Shown here: one piece after another, positions 1-6,683 of the stretch
How positions within the stretch are numbered: the stretch's first letter is position 1
Layout of the letters: the number at the start of each line of letters is the position of its first letter
Source: an uncultured Fusobacterium sp.
GTDB lineage: Bacteria > Fusobacteriota > Fusobacteriia > Fusobacteriales > Fusobacteriaceae
Direction: 5' to 3'
DNA: 17,642 nucleotides
NCBI GenBank assembly: GCA_900542625.1
Contig: UQOH01000042.1
Coordinates: 1 to 17,642, forward strand
Notes under the pieces: model-generated
What the model was told of the DNA's origin: nothing
The model's input: only the letters and a program-made list of their open reading frames with translations
Database searches by the model: none
Position numbers and translations under genes: made by a program

Positions 1-56
1 AACCTATGACCCCCTGCTTGTAAGGCAGGTGCTCTCCCAACTGAGCTATGCGACCC
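1..56 (-). tRNA. tRNA-Val (anticodon UAC), 3' end cut off by window edge
   Basis: On the minus strand the sequence starts with acceptor GGGTCGC (56 to 50). It continues with a D arm (GCTC / GAGC) and an anticodon arm CCTGC-CTTACAA-GCAGG. The 7-nt loop places TAC at 22-20 as the anticodon, which decodes valine GUA codons. The variable loop follows, then the start of the T arm (ATAGG-TT), where the window ends. The T loop, 3' acceptor strand and any further tRNAs downstream lie outside, so it is partial only because of the window edge. Confidence 0.9.
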
Positions 57-65
57 ACATAAATT

Positions 66-94
66 AGTATACTAAAAAATAAAATTTTTTGCAA
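66..94 (-). promoter_or_regulatory. Promoter of tRNA-Val
   Basis: Minus strand TTGCAA (94-89), 17-nt spacer, TATACT (71-66). The -10 ends about 9 nt before the mature tRNA 5' end at 56, so the primary leader would be only a few bases. This fits a sigma-70 type promoter driving the tRNA separately from the holB operon upstream. Confidence 0.6.
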
Positions 95-132
95 GTATTT
101 TTTTTATGTTTATGTAAATTTTTAATTATATT

Positions 133-176
133 TGGGATGAATCTAATAATATCAAGAGATATTTTAGTTCATCCCA
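133..176 (-). terminator. Long imperfect hairpin between holB and tRNA-Val, probable operon terminator
   Basis: Inverted arms TGGGATGAA (133-141) and TTCATCCCA (168-176) enclose two more paired blocks, CTAA/TTAG and ATATC/GATAT, with a 4-nt AAGA tip. It lies 18 nt past the holB stop, where a terminator for the minus-strand operon is expected. The tail on the minus strand is AT-rich but not a clean U run; the plus-strand side has a run of six T. Termination is therefore inferred from position and fold, and an RNA-processing structure is possible. Confidence 0.45.
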
Positions 177-193
177 TAAAATTTTTTAATAAT

Positions 194-1108
194 TTAAATT
201 TCATTTATAAATACTTTCATTAAAAGTTTAGTGTTCACCGGCATTTTTAACATATTTTTCACAGCAATGAGTTCTGTCAGTTTATCATAATCTTTTATCA
301 TATGACACATATAACTGCAGATCTCCTGCAAAAGAATTTTATTGCTGTCTGTTGCAAAACTTATATTTTCTGCAAAAACTATTTTCTCTATTTCGTTTAT
401 ATACTGCCTGTTTTTAAAAAAATCTCTCAAAGCTTTATAAATTTTTATTTTATTTATAATATTCGGCTCATCAGAATAATTTTTTAAAAATATGCCTATC
501 TCGCTGTAAGGCTCACCTGCTGTTAAATCTGCATCACTTTCTTTATATTCGAGTATCTCTTTTCCTTTTCCAAGAAAAAAATCATATTCATAAGAAGAAA
601 CACCAAGCTCTTCGGCACTTCTGTTTTTTATTTTTAAAAATATAGATCTTGATTTTATTGTAGGAAGTATGTTCAGATTATTTGCTGTAAGAATAAAAAA
701 ATCTCCTTTTTCAGGCTCTTCAATAAGTTTTAAAAGAGCATTGGCAGATTCTTTTTTCAGTTTTTCCACATCTCTCAGAATAAATATTCTGTTTCCTCCT
801 TCATAGGAAGTTGTTGATGCTCTGTAAGCAAGTTCACGGACTCTGTCTATTTTTATTCCGTTGCTGTCCTCATATATTTCCAAATCTCCGTGAGTAAGGC
901 TGTCCATTCTTTTGCAGCTGTCACATACTCCGCAGAAATCGTTTTCTGCATTTTCACATGTAAGAGCTTTAGCATAAGCTAAAGCAAATTCCATTACAAG
1001 ATCTCTGTCTTCTCCATAAAAAATATAAGTTCCCTGCTGTCTTTTGCTTTTAAGTTCATTTATCAAAAAACTTTTGGCTTCTTCATTAGAAACTATATCC
1101 CTGAACAT
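194..1108 (-). CDS. holB: DNA polymerase III delta-prime subunit (clamp loader)
   Basis: This is the delta-prime clamp-loader subunit, which with delta and tau/gamma loads the sliding clamp on primed DNA. The 304-aa protein has a four-Cys zinc module (C51, C59, C62, C65). It also has the AAA+ core with an LLKLIEEPEKG segment and a sensor/arginine-finger region (IKSRS, where the family often has SRC). The P-loop position reads YGEDRDL and lacks a GKT motif, as expected for this non-ATPase subunit. The ATG at 1108 is separated from the mreB stop (1110-1112) by one base, so translation is probably coupled. It is the last gene of the operon. DnaX/gamma is unlikely because of the missing Walker A. 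Confidence 0.88.
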   Translation of the reverse strand: MFRDIVSNEEAKSFLINELKSKRQQGTYIFYGEDRDLVMEFALAYAKALTCENAENDFCGVCDSCKRMDSLTHGDLEIYEDSNGIKIDRVRELAYRASTTSYEGGNRIFILRDVEKLKKESANALLKLIEEPEKGDFFILTANNLNILPTIKSRSIFLKIKNRSAEELGVSSYEYDFFLGKGKEILEYKESDADLTAGEPYSEIGIFLKNYSDEPNIINKIKIYKALRDFFKNRQYINEIEKIVFAENISFATDSNKILLQEICSYMCHMIKDYDKLTELIAVKNMLKMPVNTKLLMKVFINEI

Positions 1109-1109
1109 A

Positions 1110-2141
1110 TTATCTTTCTGCTTTCTCTATTTTCTTAAGCACTTTTAACTGGTCCATAGCCATTCCTGCACCTACAACCACGCTTAAAAGAGGATTTTCT
1201 GCAAGTCTTACGCTTAGGTGTGTGTGCTGAGATATTAATACTGGGAAGTTTTTGATAAGAGAACCTCCTCCAGCCATTACAATTCCTCTGTCAACTATAT
1301 CTGCTGCCAGTTCAGGCGGAGTTTTTTCAAGAACTTCTTTAACACACATTACAATCTCCATAAGAGAATCTGATATAGCCTCTCTTACCTCTTCTGATGT
1401 AATTGTTATTGATTTTGGAAGTCCCATTATTAAGTCTCTTCCTTTTACAACAATACTTTCCTCTTCTTCTAAAGGAATAGCTGTTCCTATTTTTATTTTA
1501 ATCTCTTCAGCTGTTTTATCCCCTATTAAAAGGTTGTGAGTCTTTTTGATATATTTTATAATATCCATATCAAAATTGTTGCTTGCTGTTCTTATAGTTT
1601 TACTTACAACAGTTCCTCCAAAAGAGATTACTGCAACGTCAGTAGAACCTCCTCCAATATCAACTATCATATTTCCTGTTGGAGCTGAAATATCTATTCC
1701 TGCTCCTAATGCTGCTGCTCTTGCCTCTTCTATAAGGTAAGCTCTTTTTGCTCCTGCAGAAAGTGCTGCCTCAAGAACGGCTCTTTTTTCAACACCTGTT
1801 ACATCAATAGGCACACAAATCATAACATCAGGCATGAAAATTGTATTTCCGAAAACTTTTTTTATAAAGTATTTTATCATAGCCTCTGTAACATCATAAT
1901 CAGCTATAACCCCTTCACTCAAAGGCTTTATTGCAACAATAGAGTCTGGAGTTTTTCCTATCATCTCTTTTGCTTCATTTCCTACTGCAAGAACTTTTCT
2001 TGTTTCTTTTTCTACAGCCACAACTGAAGGTTCATTTAAAACTATTTTTTTGTGTCTTTTGCTGTATACAAGAGTGTTAGCTGTTCCAAGGTCTATTCCT
2101 ATACCTTTTCCTGATCCAAAACTAAATTTAAATAATCCCAT
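1110..2141 (-). CDS. mreB: Rod-shape actin homologue MreB
   Basis: MreB forms membrane-associated filaments that direct sidewall peptidoglycan synthesis and cell elongation. The 343-aa protein is standard length and shows the actin-fold nucleotide motifs: phosphate 1 DLGTANT (residues 17-23), phosphate 2 DIGGGSTD (161-168) and the adenosine-binding MAGGGSLI near residue 290. The N-terminal GLFKFSFG stretch could act as the membrane-contacting segment. The start ATG at 2141 overlaps the mrnC end by 14 nt, with a purine-rich SD (AGGAGAGGA) inside mrnC. mreC and mreD, often adjacent elsewhere, are absent here; mrnC and cysS lie upstream and holB downstream. Confidence 0.95.
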   Translation of the reverse strand: MGLFKFSFGSGKGIGIDLGTANTLVYSKRHKKIVLNEPSVVAVEKETRKVLAVGNEAKEMIGKTPDSIVAIKPLSEGVIADYDVTEAMIKYFIKKVFGNTIFMPDVMICVPIDVTGVEKRAVLEAALSAGAKRAYLIEEARAAALGAGIDISAPTGNMIVDIGGGSTDVAVISFGGTVVSKTIRTASNNFDMDIIKYIKKTHNLLIGDKTAEEIKIKIGTAIPLEEEESIVVKGRDLIMGLPKSITITSEEVREAISDSLMEIVMCVKEVLEKTPPELAADIVDRGIVMAGGGSLIKNFPVLISQHTHLSVRLAENPLLSVVVGAGMAMDQLKVLKKIEKAER

Positions 2142-2523
2142 GCTGTTTTTCCTCTCCTAGATTTTTTTTAATTATTTCTTTTATCTCTTCAATATTTCCA
2201 TCTATATACAGAGAGCCTATATAGGCTTCAAATCCTGTCGCCTCTCTGTATTCCATCACAGAACATGATTTTGGAAATGTTTTAATATTTCCATTTTTGC
2301 TTCTGTTTATTATAGGTTTATATTTTTCATCCACATCATCTAATATTTCTCTTAAAATCCTGCTTTGAGTTTTTGCGTTTACAGATTCTACAACATGTTT
2401 GTTAAGATTTCTGATATTATATCCTTTAAGAATAAAATATTCTCTTACATACAGCTCCCATACAGAATCACCCAGATATGCAAGGACAACTCCGCTGGTT
2501 TCTCTTAAATCTATAGGGACCAT
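2128..2523 (-). CDS. mrnC: Mini-ribonuclease III (MrnC)
   Basis: This is a double-strand-specific endoribonuclease made of a lone RNase III catalytic domain without the dsRNA-binding domain. The family matures 23S rRNA ends in Bacillus. The 131-aa protein carries the signature YLGDSVWELYVRE (catalytic-type Asp at residue 19, Glu at 23) and the second helix FEAYIGSLYIDG near residues 97-108. It sits directly after cysS, overlapping its end by 13 nt, with SD AAAGGA inside cysS. cysS-mrnC adjacency is also common in Firmicutes, which supports the call. The 3' end overlaps mreB by 14 nt. Confidence 0.9.
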   Translation of the reverse strand: MVPIDLRETSGVVLAYLGDSVWELYVREYFILKGYNIRNLNKHVVESVNAKTQSRILREILDDVDEKYKPIINRSKNGNIKTFPKSCSVMEYREATGFEAYIGSLYIDGNIEEIKEIIKKNLGEEKQHGII

Positions 2524-3935
2524 GTAGTTTTATCCTTTCCGTCTTTTATTTTTATTCCCATCTCTCCAAGTCTGTCTCTGATTTTATCAGAAAGAGCCCA
2601 GTTCTTTTCTGTTCTTGCTTCTCTTCTAAGTTCAAGAATAAATTCCACAAGTTCAGATGTAAGATTTCCTACATTTTCTTCATTCTTAAGCTGTACACCA
2701 AGAACTTCTTCCATAATCATTCTGATATATGTTTCTGCTGCTGCAAGATTTTTCATTCCCTCTTCTGATACTTTTTCTATATCAGCATATTTATTAACCT
2801 CTTTTACAAGTTCAAAGATTGCTCCAAGCCCTTGTGCAGTATTGAAGTCTTCATCCATAGCTGCTATAAATTTAGTCTTAGTTTCCTCTAAAAAAGTTTT
2901 TAATCCTTCAAGATTATCTCCGTTTTCTACAGGTTTTTCTGCTGTTTTTTCTTTTATTCTAAGAACTGCATTGTCTATTCTTTCAAGTCCTGCTTTGCTT
3001 TGGTTTAATTCATTGTCTGAAAAATCAATAGGTTTTCTGTAATGAGAACTTAATACGAAAAATCTTATTACTCTTCCTTCATAATGCTCAAGAACTTCTC
3101 TCAATAAGAAGAAGTTTCCTAAAGATTTTGACATTTTTTCCCCGTTAACATTTATATATCCATTGTGCATCCAGTATCTTGCATATTCTCCATGGCTGCT
3201 GCATCTTGATTGAGCAATTTCGTTTTCATGGTGAGGGAATATTAAGTCCTGCCCTCCGCCGTGAATATCAAATGTATCTCCAAGATATTTGCTTGACATT
3301 GCAGAACATTCTATATGCCATCCCGGTCTTCCTTTTCCCCAAGGTGAATCCCAGCTTGGTTCTCCCTCTTTAGCTTTTTTCCAAAGAGCAAAGTCAACAG
3401 GAGAACGTTTAATATCATTAACTTCTATTCTTGCTCCTGCCTTAAGATTTTCTATATTCTGCCCTGAAAGACATCCATAATCATCTTTATTTTTTTCAAC
3501 CTCAAAATATACATCTCCATCAACTTCGTAAGCATATCCTTTATCTTCAAGTGTTTTAATTATTTTTATCATTTCACCTATATGCTCAGTTGCTCTTGGT
3601 CTTATCATTCCCTCTTCTTTAAGGTTTACTTTTTTAGTATCCTCAAAATAAGCTGATATATATTTATGAGCAATCTCTTTCAGTGAAACACCTTCCTGAT
3701 TTGCTCTTGTTATCATCTTATCGTCCACATCTGTAAAGTTCTGAACATATGTTACTTTGTATCCTCTGTATTCAAAATATCTTCTTACTGTATCAAAAAA
3801 TATTGCAGGACGAGCATTTCCAATATGTATATAGTTGTATACTGTTGGTCCGCATACATACATTGAAATCTCGTTTTCTTTTAACGGAACCAGTTCTTCA
3901 ACTTTTTTACTCATTGTATTGTATACTCTTATCAT
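2511..3935 (-). CDS. cysS: Cysteine--tRNA ligase
   Basis: Class I aminoacyl-tRNA synthetase that activates cysteine with ATP and charges tRNA-Cys. The 474-aa length is normal. Visible motifs are the HIGH-type sequence HIGN (37-40), zinc ligands C28, C210, H235 and E239 by family position, and KMSKS (267-271). A WHIECSAMS segment is typical of the family, and the C-terminal end carries anticodon-binding helices. The ATG at 3935 is preceded by AGGAGGG, which overlaps the stop codon of the upstream gene (stop TAG at 3950-3948), so initiation is likely coupled. No key residue appears changed. Confidence 0.96.
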   Translation of the reverse strand: MIRVYNTMSKKVEELVPLKENEISMYVCGPTVYNYIHIGNARPAIFFDTVRRYFEYRGYKVTYVQNFTDVDDKMITRANQEGVSLKEIAHKYISAYFEDTKKVNLKEEGMIRPRATEHIGEMIKIIKTLEDKGYAYEVDGDVYFEVEKNKDDYGCLSGQNIENLKAGARIEVNDIKRSPVDFALWKKAKEGEPSWDSPWGKGRPGWHIECSAMSSKYLGDTFDIHGGGQDLIFPHHENEIAQSRCSSHGEYARYWMHNGYINVNGEKMSKSLGNFFLLREVLEHYEGRVIRFFVLSSHYRKPIDFSDNELNQSKAGLERIDNAVLRIKEKTAEKPVENGDNLEGLKTFLEETKTKFIAAMDEDFNTAQGLGAIFELVKEVNKYADIEKVSEEGMKNLAAAETYIRMIMEEVLGVQLKNEENVGNLTSELVEFILELRREARTEKNWALSDKIRDRLGEMGIKIKDGKDKTTWSL

Positions 3936-3947
3936 TAATCTTCCCTC

Positions 3948-5144
3948 CTAAAGTTTTATTATTTTTTCATTTAATTCTATTTTTGCCTTTATTCTAAGGC
4001 TGTCTGTTTCATAAAATCCATTCACTTCTAATTTTCCATAATATGTGTCAACTTTTCCTGAGAAAAATTGATTTGGAGTTATCTCTTTTATTTTCTTTAC
4101 AGGAACAAACGTATCATCACCGATACAGATATAAATATTTCCTTCTCTGTCTTTTTCAATATTTATATCATCATCATTTTTAAAATATTCTACATATTTT
4201 TCTGTGTTTTCAGAATTTTTAAGACCAAGAAGATAATTTCCATTTTCAAGATCCATAACCATCTCTCCATTAAGCTGTGAGAATATCTCAGCTGACCCTT
4301 TTGCAAAAAGCTCCTGCATAAGTTTTATCGGTTTTGCAGTTTTTTCTTTTGAAGAGATTGCTCTTAAAATAAATGTATCCATCATTCTTATATTAGATGT
4401 TGAAAAATAGATTCTGTTGTCTGTTATATATTTATTCATTCTTCTTACAGCTGGCTGCATACTTAAATCTTTTATAAAATTATTATCTCCATAAACAGAC
4501 CCGTCAAGTGTTATTACATTATCCTCAATATTTCCTGAAATCACAACTCTGTCTATTCCTAAAATTCTTTCTCTTTCCTGATTGAACACCAAAGTTCCAA
4601 GATCGCTGTCTGCTCTCGCATTTAAAATCTCAACAACATTCAGACTCTTTTTACCATCTCCATGAATTATTCTGTTTACAGACTCTGTATCTGTTCCTAT
4701 AAAAAATAGTCCTCTATAAGGTTTTAAATAGATATCGTCATCTTTTGAAAGCCCTATCTCTTTCTTCATATCATCTTTTAACTCATAAAAGTAATCACTT
4801 CTATAATTAAAATATTCTTTCAGTTTCATAAGCATAAGAGGATAATAAAAACCTGTATCTACAACTCCTACCATCTTTACATTTTCATTGTAAAGCTTGC
4901 TTTGAGATAAAATATATATACTGTCCACTTTTTCCAATATATTCTTCTCTTCTGTATTGTTTATCTCAAAAATCTTTTCAAATTTTTCTATTTTCTCTTC
5001 GTTTAAATTTTTGTTGCTGTAAATAAATGTTGTTCTGTCAGTTATAAATTCATTTGGCGAAAATTTATAAAAAAACTCAAAAGATAAAATTACCGCTGCT
5101 GCCACAGCTGCCAGTGATAATACTATTGCTGCTAATTTTTTCAT
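3948..5144 (-). CDS. Membrane-anchored protein of unknown function
   Basis: I do not recognise this 398-aa protein. It begins MKKLAAIV and has one hydrophobic segment (about residues 3-23, rich in Ala, Val, Leu and Ile), then a long charged domain presumably outside the inner membrane. There is no Cys after the hydrophobic stretch, so it is not an obvious lipoprotein. The downstream part alternates predicted beta strands and Lys/Glu-rich helices, with many Asn, Asp and Tyr. I chose the ATG at 5144 because AGGAGG lies just upstream; an in-frame ATG six codons earlier (5162) has no such site. It sits between the nitrilase-like gene and cysS, with gaps of 22 nt and 12 nt, so it is part of the operon. 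Confidence 0.75.
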   Translation of the reverse strand: MKKLAAIVLSLAAVAAAVILSFEFFYKFSPNEFITDRTTFIYSNKNLNEEKIEKFEKIFEINNTEEKNILEKVDSIYILSQSKLYNENVKMVGVVDTGFYYPLMLMKLKEYFNYRSDYFYELKDDMKKEIGLSKDDDIYLKPYRGLFFIGTDTESVNRIIHGDGKKSLNVVEILNARADSDLGTLVFNQERERILGIDRVVISGNIEDNVITLDGSVYGDNNFIKDLSMQPAVRRMNKYITDNRIYFSTSNIRMMDTFILRAISSKEKTAKPIKLMQELFAKGSAEIFSQLNGEMVMDLENGNYLLGLKNSENTEKYVEYFKNDDDINIEKDREGNIYICIGDDTFVPVKKIKEITPNQFFSGKVDTYYGKLEVNGFYETDSLRIKAKIELNEKIIKL

Positions 5145-5166
5145 TAATCCTCCTGACTGCAATCTG

Positions 5167-5976
5167 TTAATATTTATTTATCACTCTTTCAATTTCCTTT
5201 TTAATTATCTCCAGATTACTTTCTTTATCTAGCACTGAACTATAAACTGCTTTTCTTAAATCTCTCATGTCTATGTTTATTATACTTAATTTTTCATTAA
5301 ATTGCTCCATTTTTTCTATAATTTTTCCAAATGGAGATACAGCAAAAGAACCTCCTGCAAATACTGCATTATCTTCTGTTCCCACTCTGTTCACAGTAAT
5401 GTTGAAATTTTTATTAAATACACAGCTGCTTTCTGCTGCTGCCTCATAAACAGATTTTTCACATTTCACTGCTGCACGTTCATTTACAAGATTGAATACT
5501 ATCTCTGCTCCATCAGCTCCAAGTATTCCATTAACCATAGGATTTAAACCTTCTTCTCCTAAAACAACAGCAAAAACCCCATGTCTGCTTTCAAAAATTT
5601 TTATCTCTTTTCCTCTTGTAAAATATCTTGATTCACTTCCTCCGTTGCTGTTTGAAAGAAATACTTTTCTGTGTTTTCCTATAACCTTTCCGTTTTCAAG
5701 ACAATACCCACAGTTATATAATTTTCCTTTATCTGCCTCAACCGCACCAAAAATTATTGTAATTTTATGGCTAAGCTCTAAAAGAGAGGCTGGAATTTCA
5801 GAAATTCCTGTATCAAAAACTATATCTTCCAAAAGAGAACCATTCAAAGAAAGCTCAGGAAATACTATTACATCTCCTCCCTCTTTCACTGCCTCTTCTG
5901 CTGCTGTTTCCATTTTTTTTAGATTCTTTTCCACATCACCAAGATATGGTTTCATTTGAGAAATTAAAACTTTCAT
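5167..5976 (-). CDS. Nitrilase-superfamily (CN hydrolase) protein lacking the catalytic Cys
   Basis: The 269-aa protein matches the carbon-nitrogen hydrolase fold, which normally uses a Glu-Lys-Cys triad to attack amides or nitriles. The Glu is present in FPEL (E41) and the Lys in HRKVFL (K104). The nucleophile position, normally followed by an acidic residue, reads VVLGEEG: the residue aligned to Cys is G140 (codon at 5559-5557). A family-like block follows (GADGAEIVFNLVNE). It may be a non-catalytic binding protein or a changed enzyme; the N-terminal glutaminase-type domain of NAD synthetase is a similar family, but no synthetase domain follows. The ATG has AGGAGG about 10 nt upstream, and it starts 14 nt after ispD. 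Confidence 0.8.
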   Translation of the reverse strand: MKVLISQMKPYLGDVEKNLKKMETAAEEAVKEGGDVIVFPELSLNGSLLEDIVFDTGISEIPASLLELSHKITIIFGAVEADKGKLYNCGYCLENGKVIGKHRKVFLSNSNGGSESRYFTRGKEIKIFESRHGVFAVVLGEEGLNPMVNGILGADGAEIVFNLVNERAAVKCEKSVYEAAAESSCVFNKNFNITVNRVGTEDNAVFAGGSFAVSPFGKIIEKMEQFNEKLSIINIDMRDLRKAVYSSVLDKESNLEIIKKEIERVINKY

Positions 5977-5990
5977 TAACTTCTGTCCTC

Positions 5991-6683
5991 CTATTTAAGA
6001 AAACTAATATCTTCTATTGTTGTTATTTTTATATTACTATAATCTCCTGAAAGAATTTTTACTCTTCCTTTGTACCTTTCCACAAGAGATGAATCATCTG
6101 TTCCTAGAAATCCCTCTTCCTGTGCTTTTTCATAAGCATTTATCAAAACTTCCCCTCTAAACACCTGTGGTGTCTGAGCAGCTGTAAGAGCAGCTCTTTT
6201 TGGAGTAGAAACTATCATGCCGTTTTCATCTACAATTTTTATTGTATCTTTTACAGGAACACCAATTACAGCTCCGTCTATCCCTGTATTATTTTTAAGT
6301 TCTTCAAAAGCTTTTTCCAGATAACTTTCTTTGAAAAAAGGTCTTACTCCATCCTGAACTGCTATGAAAGAATTTTTATCACATAATTTTAAAGCGTTAT
6401 AAATAGAGTCCTGTCTTTCTTGTCCTCCCTCTATTATATGTACAGCTTTTGATATCCCGAATTTGTTGCACAGATATTTCACTTCTTTTATAAGTTCCTG
6501 CCCTGTTACTACTATAATATCTGTTACAAGAGTGCATTTCTGACCTTTTTCCAGTACATGTATAAACAAAGGTTTTCCGTTATATTCAAAAAACTGTTTT
6601 GGATAAGAAAGCCCCATACGCTTTCCTATTCCTGCTGCTGCCACTATTAAAGTATATCTTATTTCAGAGTTACTACTGAACAA
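5991..6683 (-). CDS. ispD: 2-C-methyl-D-erythritol 4-phosphate cytidylyltransferase
   Basis: IspD joins CTP and MEP to form CDP-methylerythritol in the non-mevalonate isoprenoid pathway. The 230-aa protein carries the nucleotide-binding signature AAAGIGKRMG (15-24) with PKQF, the VQDGVRPF segment around the metal-binding Asp, GVPVKDTIK, and the C-terminal NIKITTIEDI. The best start is TTG at 6683, because the P-loop-like motif begins only about 14 residues later. An SD-like AAGGTGG lies 6 nt upstream, and no ATG is available between. The start overlaps the mutS2 end by 25 nt, so coupling to mutS2 is likely. A single-domain IspD (no IspF fusion). Confidence 0.9.
   Translation of the reverse strand: MFSSNSEIRYTLIVAAAGIGKRMGLSYPKQFFEYNGKPLFIHVLEKGQKCTLVTDIIVVTGQELIKEVKYLCNKFGISKAVHIIEGGQERQDSIYNALKLCDKNSFIAVQDGVRPFFKESYLEKAFEELKNNTGIDGAVIGVPVKDTIKIVDENGMIVSTPKRAALTAAQTPQVFRGEVLINAYEKAQEEGFLGTDDSSLVERYKGRVKILSGDYSNIKITTIEDISFLK

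Noticed and set aside
5492..5959. 155-codon plus-strand frame opposite the nitrilase-like gene
   Set aside because: No SD, Ser/Pro-rich product, fully covered by a recognisable minus-strand gene in a compact operon.
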